Notes: a model not told the origin generated them from the sequence alone. DNA of 51,053 nt from Pedobacter segetis (GCF_016623585.1 NZ_JAEHFY010000024.1:1-51053); one strand, 5' to 3'. Shown: positions 35,680 through 44,370, counted from the first letter of the stretch. Numbers and translations: made by a program.

Positions 35680-36401
35680 TTCCTGCCTCCTAAAATTGTT
35701 TTGGTAACCAATAAGAACAAAACGATGAAACTTAAGAAATACAGAAGGTCTCGGCTATCTAAAACCCCACGGCTAATAGATTGGTAATGTTCATTTATCC
35801 CTAAACCGATCAATATGCTATCAAATTTTTGTAACGATAAAACTTGGCTTGCAGATTCAAATCCGCTGAAGGCGAAAAAACATAAAAACACGGCTATCGC
35901 AAAAGCGATGATCTGGTTTTTGGTGATTGATGAAGAAAATATCCCGATAGAAACAAAAGCACCACCTAGTAGAAATAGGCCAATATAAGAGCCTATAACG
36001 GCCCCGCTATCAATATTGCCAAGCGTTGTGCCTAATTGATAAACCGAGATGTAATAAACTAATGTTGGGATAAGCGAGAATAAAACCAGCGTTAAAGCGG
36101 CCAAATATTTGCCTAAAACAATGTCCCAATCGGTTAAGGGGCGTGTTGCCAATAGTTCAAAAGTGCCTTCTTTTTTTTCTTCGGCCAAAGAACGCATGGT
36201 AATAGCGGGGATCAAGAACATAAACAAATATGGGATGGTGCTAAAAAGGCTGTCTAATGTAGCATACCCGTAATCTAAAATGCTGGTATCGGGGAAAACC
36301 CATAGAAACAAACCTAAAACCACCAGAAACAGGCCAATAGTGATATAAGCCACTAAAGAGCTGAGGTAAGAGTAAAGTTCTTTTTTATAAATCGTTAACA
36401 T
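35673..36401 (-). CDS. gldF: Gliding motility ABC transporter permease GldF
   Basis: A 242-residue inner-membrane permease with about six helices. It starts MLTIYKKELYSYLSSLVAYI, and RSLAEEKKEGTFELLATRPL is the conserved coupling segment of ABC-2 permeases. It overlaps gldG by 7 nt, and gldA lies 163 nt upstream on the same strand. Confidence 0.92.
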   Translation of the reverse strand: MLTIYKKELYSYLSSLVAYITIGLFLVVLGLFLWVFPDTSILDYGYATLDSLFSTIPYLFMFLIPAITMRSLAEEKKEGTFELLATRPLTDWDIVLGKYLAALTLVLFSLIPTLVYYISVYQLGTTLGNIDSGAVIGSYIGLFLLGGAFVSIGIFSSSITKNQIIAFAIAVFLCFFAFSGFESASQVLSLQKFDSILIGLGINEHYQSISRGVLDSRDLLYFLSFIVLFLLVTKTILGGRKW

Positions 36402-36564
36402 AATTATTTACTGCAATTGCATAGAGAGCAAAAAAATTAACCGTTAAGGCGTTAATAATAAATGAAGAAAATAGATGGGCTTATTGCCTATAAGATCCTT
36501 CATGTTTATTTTCAAATTTGTAATCATTTCTGTTTTTTGCTTGCTTTAATAGTGATCTACATGG

Positions 36565-37278
36565 TTAAACATCACGTGTCAGTTTTACGAAAATTGGCTC
36601 CAAACTTTTTTCTTGGTGCTCTTCCAATAATCCTTGTAACGTATTATTGGCAACAATTTTTCCTTTATTGATGATGATTACCTCATCGCAAATGGCTTCT
36701 ACCTCTTGCATGATATGGGTTGATAGGATCACGGTTTTGGTTTTGCCCAATTCTTTGATGAGTTTTCTGATCTCTATCAATTGGTTTGGGTCTAGGCCCG
36801 ATGTTGGCTCGTCTAAGATCAAAACTTTTGGATCGTGGATGATGGCTTGCGCCAAACCAACCCTTTGTTTATAGCCCTTAGATAATTGGCCTATTTTTTT
36901 GTGCTGTTCTTTTTCTAAACCGGTAGCTAAAATTACCTGCTCTACTTTGGTTTTTAAGTTTTGTAGATGGTAGGTGTTCCCAACAAAATATAAAAACTCT
37001 TTCACATACATATCGTGATAAAGCGGGTTGCTCTCTGGCAAATAGCCAATGTTTTTACGCACTTGTAAAGAATCATTAGAAGTATCGAAACCACAAACAA
37101 ATGCTTTCCCAGAGGTTTGTGGCAAAAAGCAGGTCAGTATTTTCATGGTGGTAGATTTACCGGCACCGTTTGGCCCTAAAAAGCCCAAAATTTTGCCTTC
37201 TGTTGCCTCAAATGAAATTTGATCTACCGCTTTTTGGCTTCCATAGGTTTTACTTAATAATTGTACGCTAATGCCCAA
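36565..37278 (-). CDS. gldA: ABC transporter ATPase, GldA type
   Basis: A 237-residue ATPase with Walker A GPNGAGKST (about 35-43), signature LSKGYKQRVGLAQA and Walker B VLILDEPTSGLDP. It fits GldA by context and by segments such as GYLPESNPLYHDMYVKEFL. It is shorter than the roughly 300-residue flavobacterial GldA: the extra C-terminal domain is missing and the protein closes with SLEPIFVKLTRDV, as in NatA/CcmA-like ATPases. The 163 nt to gldF hold no gene. Confidence 0.85.
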   Translation of the reverse strand: MGISVQLLSKTYGSQKAVDQISFEATEGKILGFLGPNGAGKSTTMKILTCFLPQTSGKAFVCGFDTSNDSLQVRKNIGYLPESNPLYHDMYVKEFLYFVGNTYHLQNLKTKVEQVILATGLEKEQHKKIGQLSKGYKQRVGLAQAIIHDPKVLILDEPTSGLDPNQLIEIRKLIKELGKTKTVILSTHIMQEVEAICDEVIIINKGKIVANNTLQGLLEEHQEKSLEPIFVKLTRDV

Positions 37279-37586
37279 TTTTGTGGATTTTTAGATTGAA
37301 ACCCAAAGCTAAAAAAAAGGAAATCAAATTAAACGTTAATTAACATTTTTTAATAAGGATTAGGGCGGTTGAAATTTGATGGGTTTTGTAAGAGCGTTAA
37401 CGACAGAAACGGCATCCTTTTTTTTGCTTATTTAACCATGCAGTTGCAAAAAAAAAGATACAGTGTATGGCGTGTTAAAACGCAAAAAAAAAGATAAACG
37501 CAAAAAAAAGCTACTTATCATCAAAAGAAACCAATTCGCGGCACCAACTTCTCTATCTTTTAATTCTGCAATCCCTCAAAATCGTT
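37279..37586. repeat. 308-bp intergenic region with poly-A repeats
   Basis: No gene is seen. Between about 37455 and 37515 there are three copies of a GCAAAAAAAAAGAT-like motif; the last is CGCAAAAAAAAGC. The segment AGAGCGTTAACGACAGAAAC and then GGCATCCTTTTTTTTGC before it looks like a dispersed intergenic element of this lineage. The tail after 37530 is plain AT-rich DNA. Confidence 0.45.
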
Positions 37587-38858
37587 TTACTCTAAAAAGA
37601 AATCTTCGTCGCCATTGCCTAAACTTAGTTTAACCACATCTTTGCCCGCAATTCCTTCTATGGAGCCGCTGATGTGTACTGCGTTCAATAATACTTTTTC
37701 CAATTGTTTTTCTCTCGATTTCCACATTCTTTCCATGGCGTTTCTTTCACTTTGGATGCTCATTTTCATACTCATAAAACCCTCGCTAATGGCATTCCAC
37801 TGGCTAGAGAACTCTGAACTTGTTAAATAATCATAAAGCATGTGCATTTTATCGCCCCTGTTTTCTTGAGATTTTGTTGCCACAAATAATTTGGTGATGC
37901 TATCTCGCAGAACAAAGGCTACGGCTTTTAATTCTTCAAAAGAACAAATCCAAACGCCATCTTTTTCGCCAAAGCAATCCATTCCTTTTGGGTAACATTG
38001 GGTAACTATTACGGCAACATCTGCCCCAATGGCAATTTTATCTTTCTTCAATTTTTCTATCCAATCGCCACCAAAATCTTTGGTACGCTTACTTTCATAA
38101 ATTATTTTACCGCATTCTTGCCCGCTGGTATTTCTTATCGTTTGTATGCAATCTGCACCACGTATGCCCTTGCCCACTTCAGATATAATATCGAATGGGA
38201 AATTATTTTGTAGCAATTCTTCAACGATCAGTTCTTGTACTTCGCCTTGCAATTGCATGGAGCCTTGTTCGGCCTTGCGTTTCATCTCGTCAACCAATTT
38301 CTTTTGGTCTTCGATCTGTTTTTCATATTCTTTAAATTTGAGCTGGTATTCGGTATCTTTCAATAAACTTTTTTCGATCTCTTGTTTGCGTATCTGCTCG
38401 GTTAAAACAGAACGTTCTTCTTGCAGTTTTCTTTGTAAAGAAAGCTCTAAATCGGCTTCTTTGTTCTTTAATTCGGCTTCTTTCTTTAAAAAATCCAATT
38501 CTTTTAACCTTGCGGCTTTAAGTTTTTCTTCAGTTTCTTTATTAGAGTTTTGCAGCAACTGCATTTGGTTCTCAAAATCAGAATGAATGCTTTTTCTAAT
38601 GCTTTCTTCTAGCTGTTTTTGCAGTTGCGCTTTTTCTGTATCTAACTTTTTCAGAAAAACTTGTTCTTGTTGTTTCTGTTTATCCAAAAGTTCTTGTTCT
38701 CTTTTCTGATATTCTAATCGTTCTTTTGCAGATTCATCTTCTTTCTTCTTTTTGTATTCGGCCATCTGCTTTTGTAAACCTTTTTTATATTCTTCGGCCA
38801 TAACCTCTTCAATGGGAAAAGAATGGGCGCAATTAGGGCATTTAACTTCTGTTGACAT
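37587..38858 (-). CDS. DUF2130 protein: zinc-binding N-terminus, coiled coil, PD-(D/E)XK-like domain
   Basis: A 423-residue cytoplasmic protein. The N-terminal KCPNCAHSF is half of a zinc ribbon. Residues about 20-215 are a highly charged coiled coil (Lys, Glu and Gln rich). The C-terminal DUF2130 domain holds GIRGADCIQTI and KIIYESKRTKDFGGDWIEKL, where Asp, Glu and Lys match the PD-(D/E)XK nuclease pattern. The role is unknown; nuclease activity is inferred from the motif only. It stands alone. Confidence 0.85.
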   Translation of the reverse strand: MSTEVKCPNCAHSFPIEEVMAEEYKKGLQKQMAEYKKKKEDESAKERLEYQKREQELLDKQKQQEQVFLKKLDTEKAQLQKQLEESIRKSIHSDFENQMQLLQNSNKETEEKLKAARLKELDFLKKEAELKNKEADLELSLQRKLQEERSVLTEQIRKQEIEKSLLKDTEYQLKFKEYEKQIEDQKKLVDEMKRKAEQGSMQLQGEVQELIVEELLQNNFPFDIISEVGKGIRGADCIQTIRNTSGQECGKIIYESKRTKDFGGDWIEKLKKDKIAIGADVAVIVTQCYPKGMDCFGEKDGVWICSFEELKAVAFVLRDSITKLFVATKSQENRGDKMHMLYDYLTSSEFSSQWNAISEGFMSMKMSIQSERNAMERMWKSREKQLEKVLLNAVHISGSIEGIAGKDVVKLSLGNGDEDFFLE

Positions 38859-39220
38859 AATCTTAAAATGAATAATTAAGGTAAGGTTTTTTATGAGTTT
38901 CGAAGATGTAAAATTAAAATTTTGATTTAGCTTCTATTAAAAATCGTTATTTGCTAGGGTTTTGATGATTGTTTCTCTTGAATTTTTGTTTAATGCTATT
39001 GAAATAGCTTACCACTAAAACCCTTAAAGGTTTAAGGATTTTTTTTGAAAGGTGCTGCCACGAGGATACCTTAAAATTGAATTTTTAGTATTTTGCCTAA
39101 ACAATAGCTAAAAAACCGATAAAGACATTATACTTTGCAAATTTTAGCGCCAAGGGCAGAATTTAAAAAATTTTAGCTTTCACAAGAAAAGGTTAATTTT
39201 AACTCTGAAACTACACCATC
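38859..39220. other. 362-bp intergenic region with an orphan terminator-like hairpin
   Basis: No gene is supported. CCTTAAA (39022-39028) and TTTAAGG (39031-39037) form a perfect 7-bp stem with a 2-nt loop, followed by AT and eight T, which is terminator-like on the plus strand. No plus-strand gene ends nearby. The remainder is AT-rich and presumably holds the promoters of the two divergent flanking genes. Confidence 0.45.
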
Positions 39221-39730
39221 ATGACGGCGAAAAAAATATTGATATTAGACCATAACCAGATACAACAAAAAATAAACAGGATTGCGCATCAAATTTTAGA
39301 AGATAATTTTGGTGAGGATGAGATCATATTGGCGGGCGTGGTTGCTAGAGGCTATAGATTAGCTTTGAGGTTAAAGGATGTGTTAAACAAAATAGCCGAT
39401 TTTAAAATCACCATTATTAAGCTTGAGCTAGAAAAAGATAGTTCTAAACTAGAATCAAAGATTGATGTTACCTTGGCAAGCTGTGAGAACAAAGTAATTA
39501 TTTTGGTTGATGATGTTTTAAACAGCGGTAGAACTTTAGCCTATGGTTTGGGTGTTTTCTTAAATATCCCTCTTAAAAAGTTGCGTTCGGTGGTTTTGGT
39601 AAATAGAAGTCATAAAAACTTTCCCGTGGCCACGGATTTTGTTGGCTTAGAACTTTCTACAGTTTTAAAAGAACACGTTTCTGTTATTTTAGATGAAAAT
39701 GGGGAAGAAGATGGCGTTTATTTGAAATAG
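39221..39730 (+). CDS. Phosphoribosyltransferase (PyrR-like)
   Basis: A 169-residue type I phosphoribosyltransferase with the PRPP-binding motif VIILVDDVLNSGRTL and the early AGVVARGYRLALRL loop. PyrR couples uracil phosphoribosyltransferase activity with control of pyrimidine genes in other phyla. Here no pyr genes are adjacent, so the regulatory role is uncertain. It converges with aroK. Confidence 0.82.
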   Translation: MTAKKILILDHNQIQQKINRIAHQILEDNFGEDEIILAGVVARGYRLALRLKDVLNKIADFKITIIKLELEKDSSKLESKIDVTLASCENKVIILVDDVLNSGRTLAYGLGVFLNIPLKKLRSVVLVNRSHKNFPVATDFVGLELSTVLKEHVSVILDENGEEDGVYLK

Positions 39731-39743
39731 GTTGTTTTTCAAA

Positions 39744-40268
39744 TCATTTTATCGCCTCTAATATCGTCTCCACATTTAGATCAATACCTTTTAAAATAAT
39801 ATGAGCCTGGTTGTAAAATGGCTTTCTTTCGGTTAATTTTATTTGGATGAATTCAATTAATTCTTCATAACTTTTACCTTTTACCAGCGGTCTTTCTACA
39901 CGGGCATTGATCAATCTATCTGCCAAAACTTTTACAGGTGTATCAATAAAAATAGTAAGCCCATTGTTTTTCATCCACTCCATATTATCAAAAAAACAAG
40001 ATGCACCGCCACCTGTGGCAATAACTATATCATCGGCGAAAGCAGATTGTTGTAAAACTTCTTTTTCTTTTTCTCTAAATCCTTCTTCGCCATAGGCAGA
40101 AAACATTTCAGGGATGCTCATTTGGTTTTTGGCCTCAACCAAGTCATCCAGATCAATAAAAGTTTTATTTAATTTAGAAGCCAAAGCCTTACCCATTTTG
40201 CTTTTCCCACAGCCCATAAAGCCCACTAAAAATATTTTTTTATCGATGTTTGAGATATTATTTTGCAT
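39744..40268 (-). CDS. aroK: Shikimate kinase
   Basis: Phosphorylates shikimate at the 3-hydroxyl in aromatic amino acid synthesis. The 174-residue product has the P-loop GFMGCGKSKMG, the substrate-binding DLDDLVEAK and GFREKE, VIATGGGASCF and the lid RVERPLVKG. It is the last core gene before the accessory island. Confidence 0.96.
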   Translation of the reverse strand: MQNNISNIDKKIFLVGFMGCGKSKMGKALASKLNKTFIDLDDLVEAKNQMSIPEMFSAYGEEGFREKEKEVLQQSAFADDIVIATGGGASCFFDNMEWMKNNGLTIFIDTPVKVLADRLINARVERPLVKGKSYEELIEFIQIKLTERKPFYNQAHIILKGIDLNVETILEAIK

Positions 40269-40393
40269 TTCTATTTCTTGATAATTAGTATGTTTATCTT
40301 ATTACTTTATTGATGGTTAATTTATTATTTATGTCAATCTGCTCTCCTGAGTGAAAAGCACTTGGATACGGTTTGTGAGGTAAGAATACGGAC

Positions 40394-40690
40394 TTATAAA
40401 GTTATTTTAGAAGGATTCTGTCGGGTATCCTAAAACACCAATAGCTCTATATTATTATCTTTTATTCTGTAAAAAAGACTTACCTGCTTTACCACTACAC
40501 ATTTATGGGCATCGCTTTCTTTAGAATAAGGATATAACAAGTGGTTTTTAGAAATATGATCTATCGTTTCTTCTTTACGATTAACAAAAGCTTCTAATTC
40601 CTTAAAAGTCCATTTCTCATCAAGATATTCTAATATGCTAAAATAGCTTATTTTTGATTTGGGTGACCACTTAACAGCGTAACCATTCAT
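40394..40690 (-). pseudogene. ParE/RelE-type toxin with a nonsense codon near the end
   Basis: The open part is 86 residues: YAVKWSPKSKISYFSILEYL at the start, a central NHLLYPYSKE and VVVKQVSLFYRIKDNNIELL at the end, typical of the RelE/ParE superfamily. It stops at a TAG (40432-40430). Reading on in the same frame gives DTRQNPSKITL and then TAA (40396-40394). Family members normally close with FWDTRQNP, so the TAG replaces the TGG of that Trp. The loss of 12 C-terminal residues may inactivate the toxin. The antitoxin gene directly upstream is also broken, which supports decay of the whole module. Confidence 0.75.
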
Positions 40691-40691
40691 A

Positions 40692-40926
40692 TTATTTATT
40701 TAGAAATCTTGTCTTTATTTCAGTCATGATTTGGGAATGAGGAAGCACCCTTTCCACGTTTTAGCTCTGCCTTAGAAGTATTAATATCCTGTTTTATCTC
40801 TAAAAGTATTTCTGTCCATAAATCTGTTTCTTATAAGCCCATAAGGGAATTTAACTTGTTAAGCAGGTTATCATCATTGCTCTGGATGATTTTCTCTACT
40901 ATTTTATATTTCATTGTAATATCCAT
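40692..40926 (-). pseudogene. Broken antitoxin gene of the ParDE-like module
   Basis: An ATG at 40926 opens MDITMKYKIVEKIIQSNDDN, which resembles antitoxins encoded before ParE-type toxins. A TAA follows at codon 32 (40833-40831). The same frame goes on with ETDLWTEILLEIKQDI and KAELKRGKG. Then a +1 frameshift near 40745 is needed to reach QIMTEIKTRFLNK and a TAA at 40694-40692, one base before the toxin ATG. One nonsense codon plus one frameshift make this a clear relic, and the gene order (antitoxin first, 1-nt gap) is the normal one. Confidence 0.75.
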
Positions 40927-41021
40927 CGTTTTAAATTTATATAAAGATAGTATTTTTTGTTTTTATTGGTTTTTCTATTATCTGGAGGTATGATACCGCT
41001 TAGTGTAAAAAGCCGACCCGC

Positions 41022-41084
41022 AAATGGCACATTTGGTTTTTTCCGACACACGAGCCAAATCTCAAAAAACCAAAAGAGCCATTT
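41022..41084. repeat. Nested palindrome at the left end of R-M cassette 2
   Basis: AAATGGC (41022-41028) pairs with GCCATTT (41078-41084), and inside it TTTGGTTTTTT (41032-41042) pairs with AAAAAACCAAA (41064-41074). A GACCCGCAA just before it (from 41015) recurs at the other end of the cassette (44402). The position and structure suggest a cassette boundary. Confidence 0.55.
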
Positions 41085-41120
41085 TTTCCAACGCTCGACA
41101 GAATAATCAAAATAATATAT

Positions 41121-41128
41121 TACTTTTG
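41121..41128 (+). promoter_or_regulatory. -7 box of the R-M cassette
   Basis: TACTTTTG fits TAnnTTTG and lies 30 nt before the ATG of the controller gene. A CAAGT / ACTTG pair (41141-41145 and 41164-41168) spans the start codon and could be a weak autoregulatory site. No -33 box is evident. Confidence 0.4.
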
Positions 41129-41158
41129 ACCAAAATTAGACAAGTACAAAAACATACA

Positions 41159-41461
41159 ATGACACTTGGACAGAAAATAAAAGAATTAAGGGAACAAGCT
41201 GGTCTTAAGCAGAGAGAATTAGCATATCAACTTGGAATTGGAGAAGGATTTCTCAGCAAAGTTGAAAATGACCAAAAACCCCTTAAAAGAGAAGATTTAA
41301 CAAAGTTGAATGAACTCTTTAAAACGCCTATTGAAGAGCTTGAATCATTGTGGCTTGCAAACAAGGTTTACTCAATTGTTAGAGATGAAGAATCCGCTTT
41401 ATCAGCATTGAAAGTTGCTGAAGAACAAATCACTTACAACACTTTAAAAAATGGAAAATAA
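41159..41461 (+). CDS. XRE-family controller protein of R-M cassette 2
   Basis: A 100-residue helix-turn-helix protein. KIKELREQAGLKQRELAYQL and GIGEGFLSKVEN (about 6-40) form the HTH, as in restriction controller (C) proteins. The ATG at 41159 is preferred to an upstream in-frame ATG at 41024, because the latter would translate through the palindrome at the cassette end. The 3' end overlaps the methyltransferase gene by 11 nt. It probably delays nuclease expression until the host DNA is methylated; this is inferred from position. Confidence 0.75.
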   Translation: MTLGQKIKELREQAGLKQRELAYQLGIGEGFLSKVENDQKPLKREDLTKLNELFKTPIEELESLWLANKVYSIVRDEESALSALKVAEEQITYNTLKNGK

Positions 41462-42680
41462 ATTAATTGATACAATGCCGACAGAAATTTCAGTTGTTGA
41501 AGAACCTCAAATCAACATCTATGGAGAAGTTGAGCCAGATGTGTTAGAAAAAAGTGCTTGGGACAAGTCAGTTAAAGTTGAAGAAAATGGTTACTATTGG
41601 AAAAAAGACCCTGTTTTTACCAAAGGTGGAGAAATTCCAAACGATAGACCAATAATTGTTGAATTGTTTTGTGGTTGTGGCGGGACTTCAATGGGATTTG
41701 AAATGGCAGGTTTTGAAGTTGTTTTAGGTTGTGATATACACGCTCCATCAATTCAAACATTCAAAGCAAACCACCCAAATTGTTCAACAATTTTAGGGGA
41801 TGTTAAAAAAGTTGACCCATACACAATTAAGGAATTGCTTAATCGTAGACCTTTAGACGTAATTATTGCAGGAGTTCCTTGTCAAGGTTTTTCATTAAAC
41901 AATAGAAAGAGACACCAAGAAGATGATAGAAATTTAATGTACAAAGAGTTTGTCCGTTTTATTGAGATTCTGCAACCCAAGGTTGTAGTTTTAGAAAATG
42001 TATCTGGAATGAAAAGTACAGGTAATTTTGTAGAGGACATAGAAAAAGACCTTTCAAGAGCAGGTAAAATGACCGTAAAAAGCAAATTGCTTTATGCTCC
42101 AGATTACGGTGTTCCTCAAAAAAGAAGCAGACTAATTTTTGTTGGAATCAGAGACGAAGAATTTGACTTTAACTTAATTCAAAAAACCCACGGCCCTGAA
42201 ACTGGAAAACCTTATGTAACTATTAAAGATGCGATTGGTGATTTACCTTCATTAAAGCCAAAAGAAACAAAAAAGAAATATAAAACAGAACCATTTTCAG
42301 AGTATCAGGAACTTATGCGATTAAATACAAACGGTTCTGTGGAGTGTCATACTGCACCAAATCATCCAAAGGATACAATCGAAAAAATCAAAAACACTAC
42401 ACCAGGAGAACCAATGTATCCAAAATTTAAACAGAGGATTCGTTTGGCTTGGGATATTCAAAGTCCAACACAAGTTTCTGGAGGAATAAGACCTCAATTT
42501 CAATTTGGCCATCCCAAAGATGCAAGAGGATTGTCAATTCGTGAACGTTGCAGAATTCAAAGTTTTCCAGATGATTTTATAGTTAAAGGCGGTATTGTTC
42601 AAGGAAGAGTACAAACTGGAAATGCTGTTCCACCGTTATTGGCAAAGGCTGTTGCTCTTGCAATTAAAAAATACTTATAA
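41451..42680 (+). CDS. DNA (cytosine-5) methyltransferase of R-M cassette 2
   Basis: A 409-residue C5 methyltransferase with motif I IVELFCGCGGTSMGFEMAGF, motif IV AGVPCQGFSLNNRKR (catalytic Cys near 144), motif VI VVVLENVSGM, motif VIII PQKRSRLIFVG, motif IX LSIRERCRIQSFPDDF and motif X GNAVPPLLAKAVALAI. About 60 residues precede motif I. The gene shares its final base with the ATG of the next gene, so translation is coupled. It is clearly different from the methyltransferase of locus 1. Confidence 0.93.
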   Translation: MENKLIDTMPTEISVVEEPQINIYGEVEPDVLEKSAWDKSVKVEENGYYWKKDPVFTKGGEIPNDRPIIVELFCGCGGTSMGFEMAGFEVVLGCDIHAPSIQTFKANHPNCSTILGDVKKVDPYTIKELLNRRPLDVIIAGVPCQGFSLNNRKRHQEDDRNLMYKEFVRFIEILQPKVVVLENVSGMKSTGNFVEDIEKDLSRAGKMTVKSKLLYAPDYGVPQKRSRLIFVGIRDEEFDFNLIQKTHGPETGKPYVTIKDAIGDLPSLKPKETKKKYKTEPFSEYQELMRLNTNGSVECHTAPNHPKDTIEKIKNTTPGEPMYPKFKQRIRLAWDIQSPTQVSGGIRPQFQFGHPKDARGLSIRERCRIQSFPDDFIVKGGIVQGRVQTGNAVPPLLAKAVALAIKKYL

Positions 42681-43912
42681 TGAAATTTAGAATATGGTAT
42701 AGTACTGAGCCTTTTGCCGATTTTGTAATTGCCAATACAGAACTCAGAAACAAAACTTTCGTTAAGAAAAAAATGTATGAAAGTGACGCAAATAATGCAA
42801 AGAACTTTCATACAATGCCCGACCACATAAAGAAAATTCTTTACTTGGACGCTCCTGATTTAATTGTAGAAATTGACCACGAGCCAATTTTCTCCGTAGA
42901 AGTTTCAACCGAAGCTGGAACAGGTCACAATGCTTTTCAAAGATTTGCTAGATTAGCAGCATCTGTCGAAAATAATGTTCCAGCTTTCTACATTTATCCA
43001 GAAGCTGCAATCATTACACGACAAAATACACTACCAAAATGGGATAAAATAAATCCTTTAGTTTTTAAAGCGTTAGATGATGTAATGTCCATTTATAACA
43101 TTCCAGCACTCCTTTATTATTACCCAAGCGACTATAGAACTCATCCAGATGCTTCAGCCTCTTTAAATCAATTAAGTAAAGGGATTTTACACGACCCCAA
43201 TAGAAATTATTCAGGTAGTCCATTAGGAACAGATGCTGAAATGACCAATATGTTCAACGCTATGAACGAAATAATTGCAGTATTTGAAAGACACGGAATA
43301 GTTAAAGGCAGAGAAAAGCTCCTTAGCAATAGAACGGTAATCGCTAGAAGGACTTTTATGAATCAGGAATTTACGAATAAAGGAGGGCACTTAAATATGT
43401 CTCCTTTATCAGCCACAATTAAAATCCCAACTCAATACTTGTTAAACTACCTTTCTCAATTTGAAAATGCCAATTACTCGATTGGTGAATTATTGAGAAG
43501 TCGTGATGAAACAATTATTTACAAAGTAAATGCAGCTTTTAGAGGCGACCCTTATCCAGGTGCCTTAGCAGCAATTGACTATTTACTTTGTAGAGAAGGT
43601 AAATCTTTTGAAGAAAGAAGGTTTAATCTTGTTCTTGCTTGGTCTGATATTAATATTGATGATGTAAATCATACAATCGAATTACCCGGAACTAAAGGAA
43701 AAGTAGATGATTTTGTAAAAGCAGTTCAAGCAAGTGAAAACAAAAACATTCTATCAAAAGAATATGCTGATATTGCTAATCACGAAATCCCAAGATATTA
43801 TATGCAAGTGAGATATGGTTCTACATATTCAAAAGTTAAACATATCCGCGTGTTTTCATATTTTGCTGATGCAATTTTGTTTCCAGACGGAGCTTTATGG
43901 AGAGATGCTTAG
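42680..43912 (+). CDS. Predicted restriction-related protein, first nuclease-like subunit
   Basis: A 410-residue protein that I do not recognise from a named family. Near the N-terminus, DAPDLIVEIDHEP (Asp 60) and FSVEVSTEAGTGHNAF (Glu 74) resemble the PD-(D/E)XK core, but Ser 76 stands where Lys is expected. GHNAFQRFARLAASVENNVP and SPLSATIKIPTQYL are other well-defined stretches. Its place after a methyltransferase and before a small PD-(D/E)XK protein suggests the restriction subunit, either the specificity and first catalytic part or a helper. Confidence 0.6.
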   Translation: MKFRIWYSTEPFADFVIANTELRNKTFVKKKMYESDANNAKNFHTMPDHIKKILYLDAPDLIVEIDHEPIFSVEVSTEAGTGHNAFQRFARLAASVENNVPAFYIYPEAAIITRQNTLPKWDKINPLVFKALDDVMSIYNIPALLYYYPSDYRTHPDASASLNQLSKGILHDPNRNYSGSPLGTDAEMTNMFNAMNEIIAVFERHGIVKGREKLLSNRTVIARRTFMNQEFTNKGGHLNMSPLSATIKIPTQYLLNYLSQFENANYSIGELLRSRDETIIYKVNAAFRGDPYPGALAAIDYLLCREGKSFEERRFNLVLAWSDINIDDVNHTIELPGTKGKVDDFVKAVQASENKNILSKEYADIANHEIPRYYMQVRYGSTYSKVKHIRVFSYFADAILFPDGALWRDA

Positions 43913-43914
43913 TT

Positions 43915-44370
43915 ATGAAAGAAGAAAGAGTAACTATAAACATATTGAATTGGTTGGAAAGTAATGGCTGGAAAATCATTTGTTATGATTTTCCTCAAAG
44001 CGGTACTGGAGTTTTACTTCATCCTAATTCAGATGAAAACAGAACAACAAAAAACAAAGGTGGCATAATTCCAGACATTTTAGCAACCAGAAATTCTGTT
44101 GCTTTATTCTTTGAAAACAAAGATAGATTTGTGCTTTCTGACTTTGAAAAATTAAAAGAAATAAAAAACTTAGGCAACTACTCAAATTCTTTGAATACAA
44201 TACTATCAGATTACAATATAACATCAGTTTTTTATGGTATTGGAATACCAGCAATTGAGAAACACATTAATAAATCATTAGAAAATATTGACGGAATAGA
44301 TTTTTTAATTAGCACACTTGAAAATGGAGAAGTACAAATAAACTTTGACGATAATGAAGTCCTACCCTAA
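43915..44370 (+). CDS. Small PD-(D/E)XK nuclease of R-M cassette 2
   Basis: From the ATG at 43915, 2 nt after the previous stop, the product is 151 residues. An earlier ATG at 43897, within the previous gene, would add six. The core is textbook: GGIIPDIL (Asp 54), then ten residues on SVALFFENKDRF (Glu 67, Lys 69). It is small for a lone restriction enzyme, so it may act as a heteromer with the 410-residue protein, or nick one strand. A Vsr-like repair role is less likely, as the Vsr motifs are absent. Confidence 0.7.
   Translation: MKEERVTINILNWLESNGWKIICYDFPQSGTGVLLHPNSDENRTTKNKGGIIPDILATRNSVALFFENKDRFVLSDFEKLKEIKNLGNYSNSLNTILSDYNITSVFYGIGIPAIEKHINKSLENIDGIDFLISTLENGEVQINFDDNEVLP

Noticed and set aside
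38146-38586. 146-codon Ser-rich open frame opposite the DUF2130 coiled coil
   Set aside because: It is the complement of Lys/Glu-rich codons, hence the Ser/Phe/Cys bias; a shadow frame.
43915-44370. Vsr-type mismatch repair nuclease
   Set aside because: The methyltransferase context would allow it, but the product has a standard PD...ENK site and lacks the zinc-binding and FWH-type motifs of Vsr.
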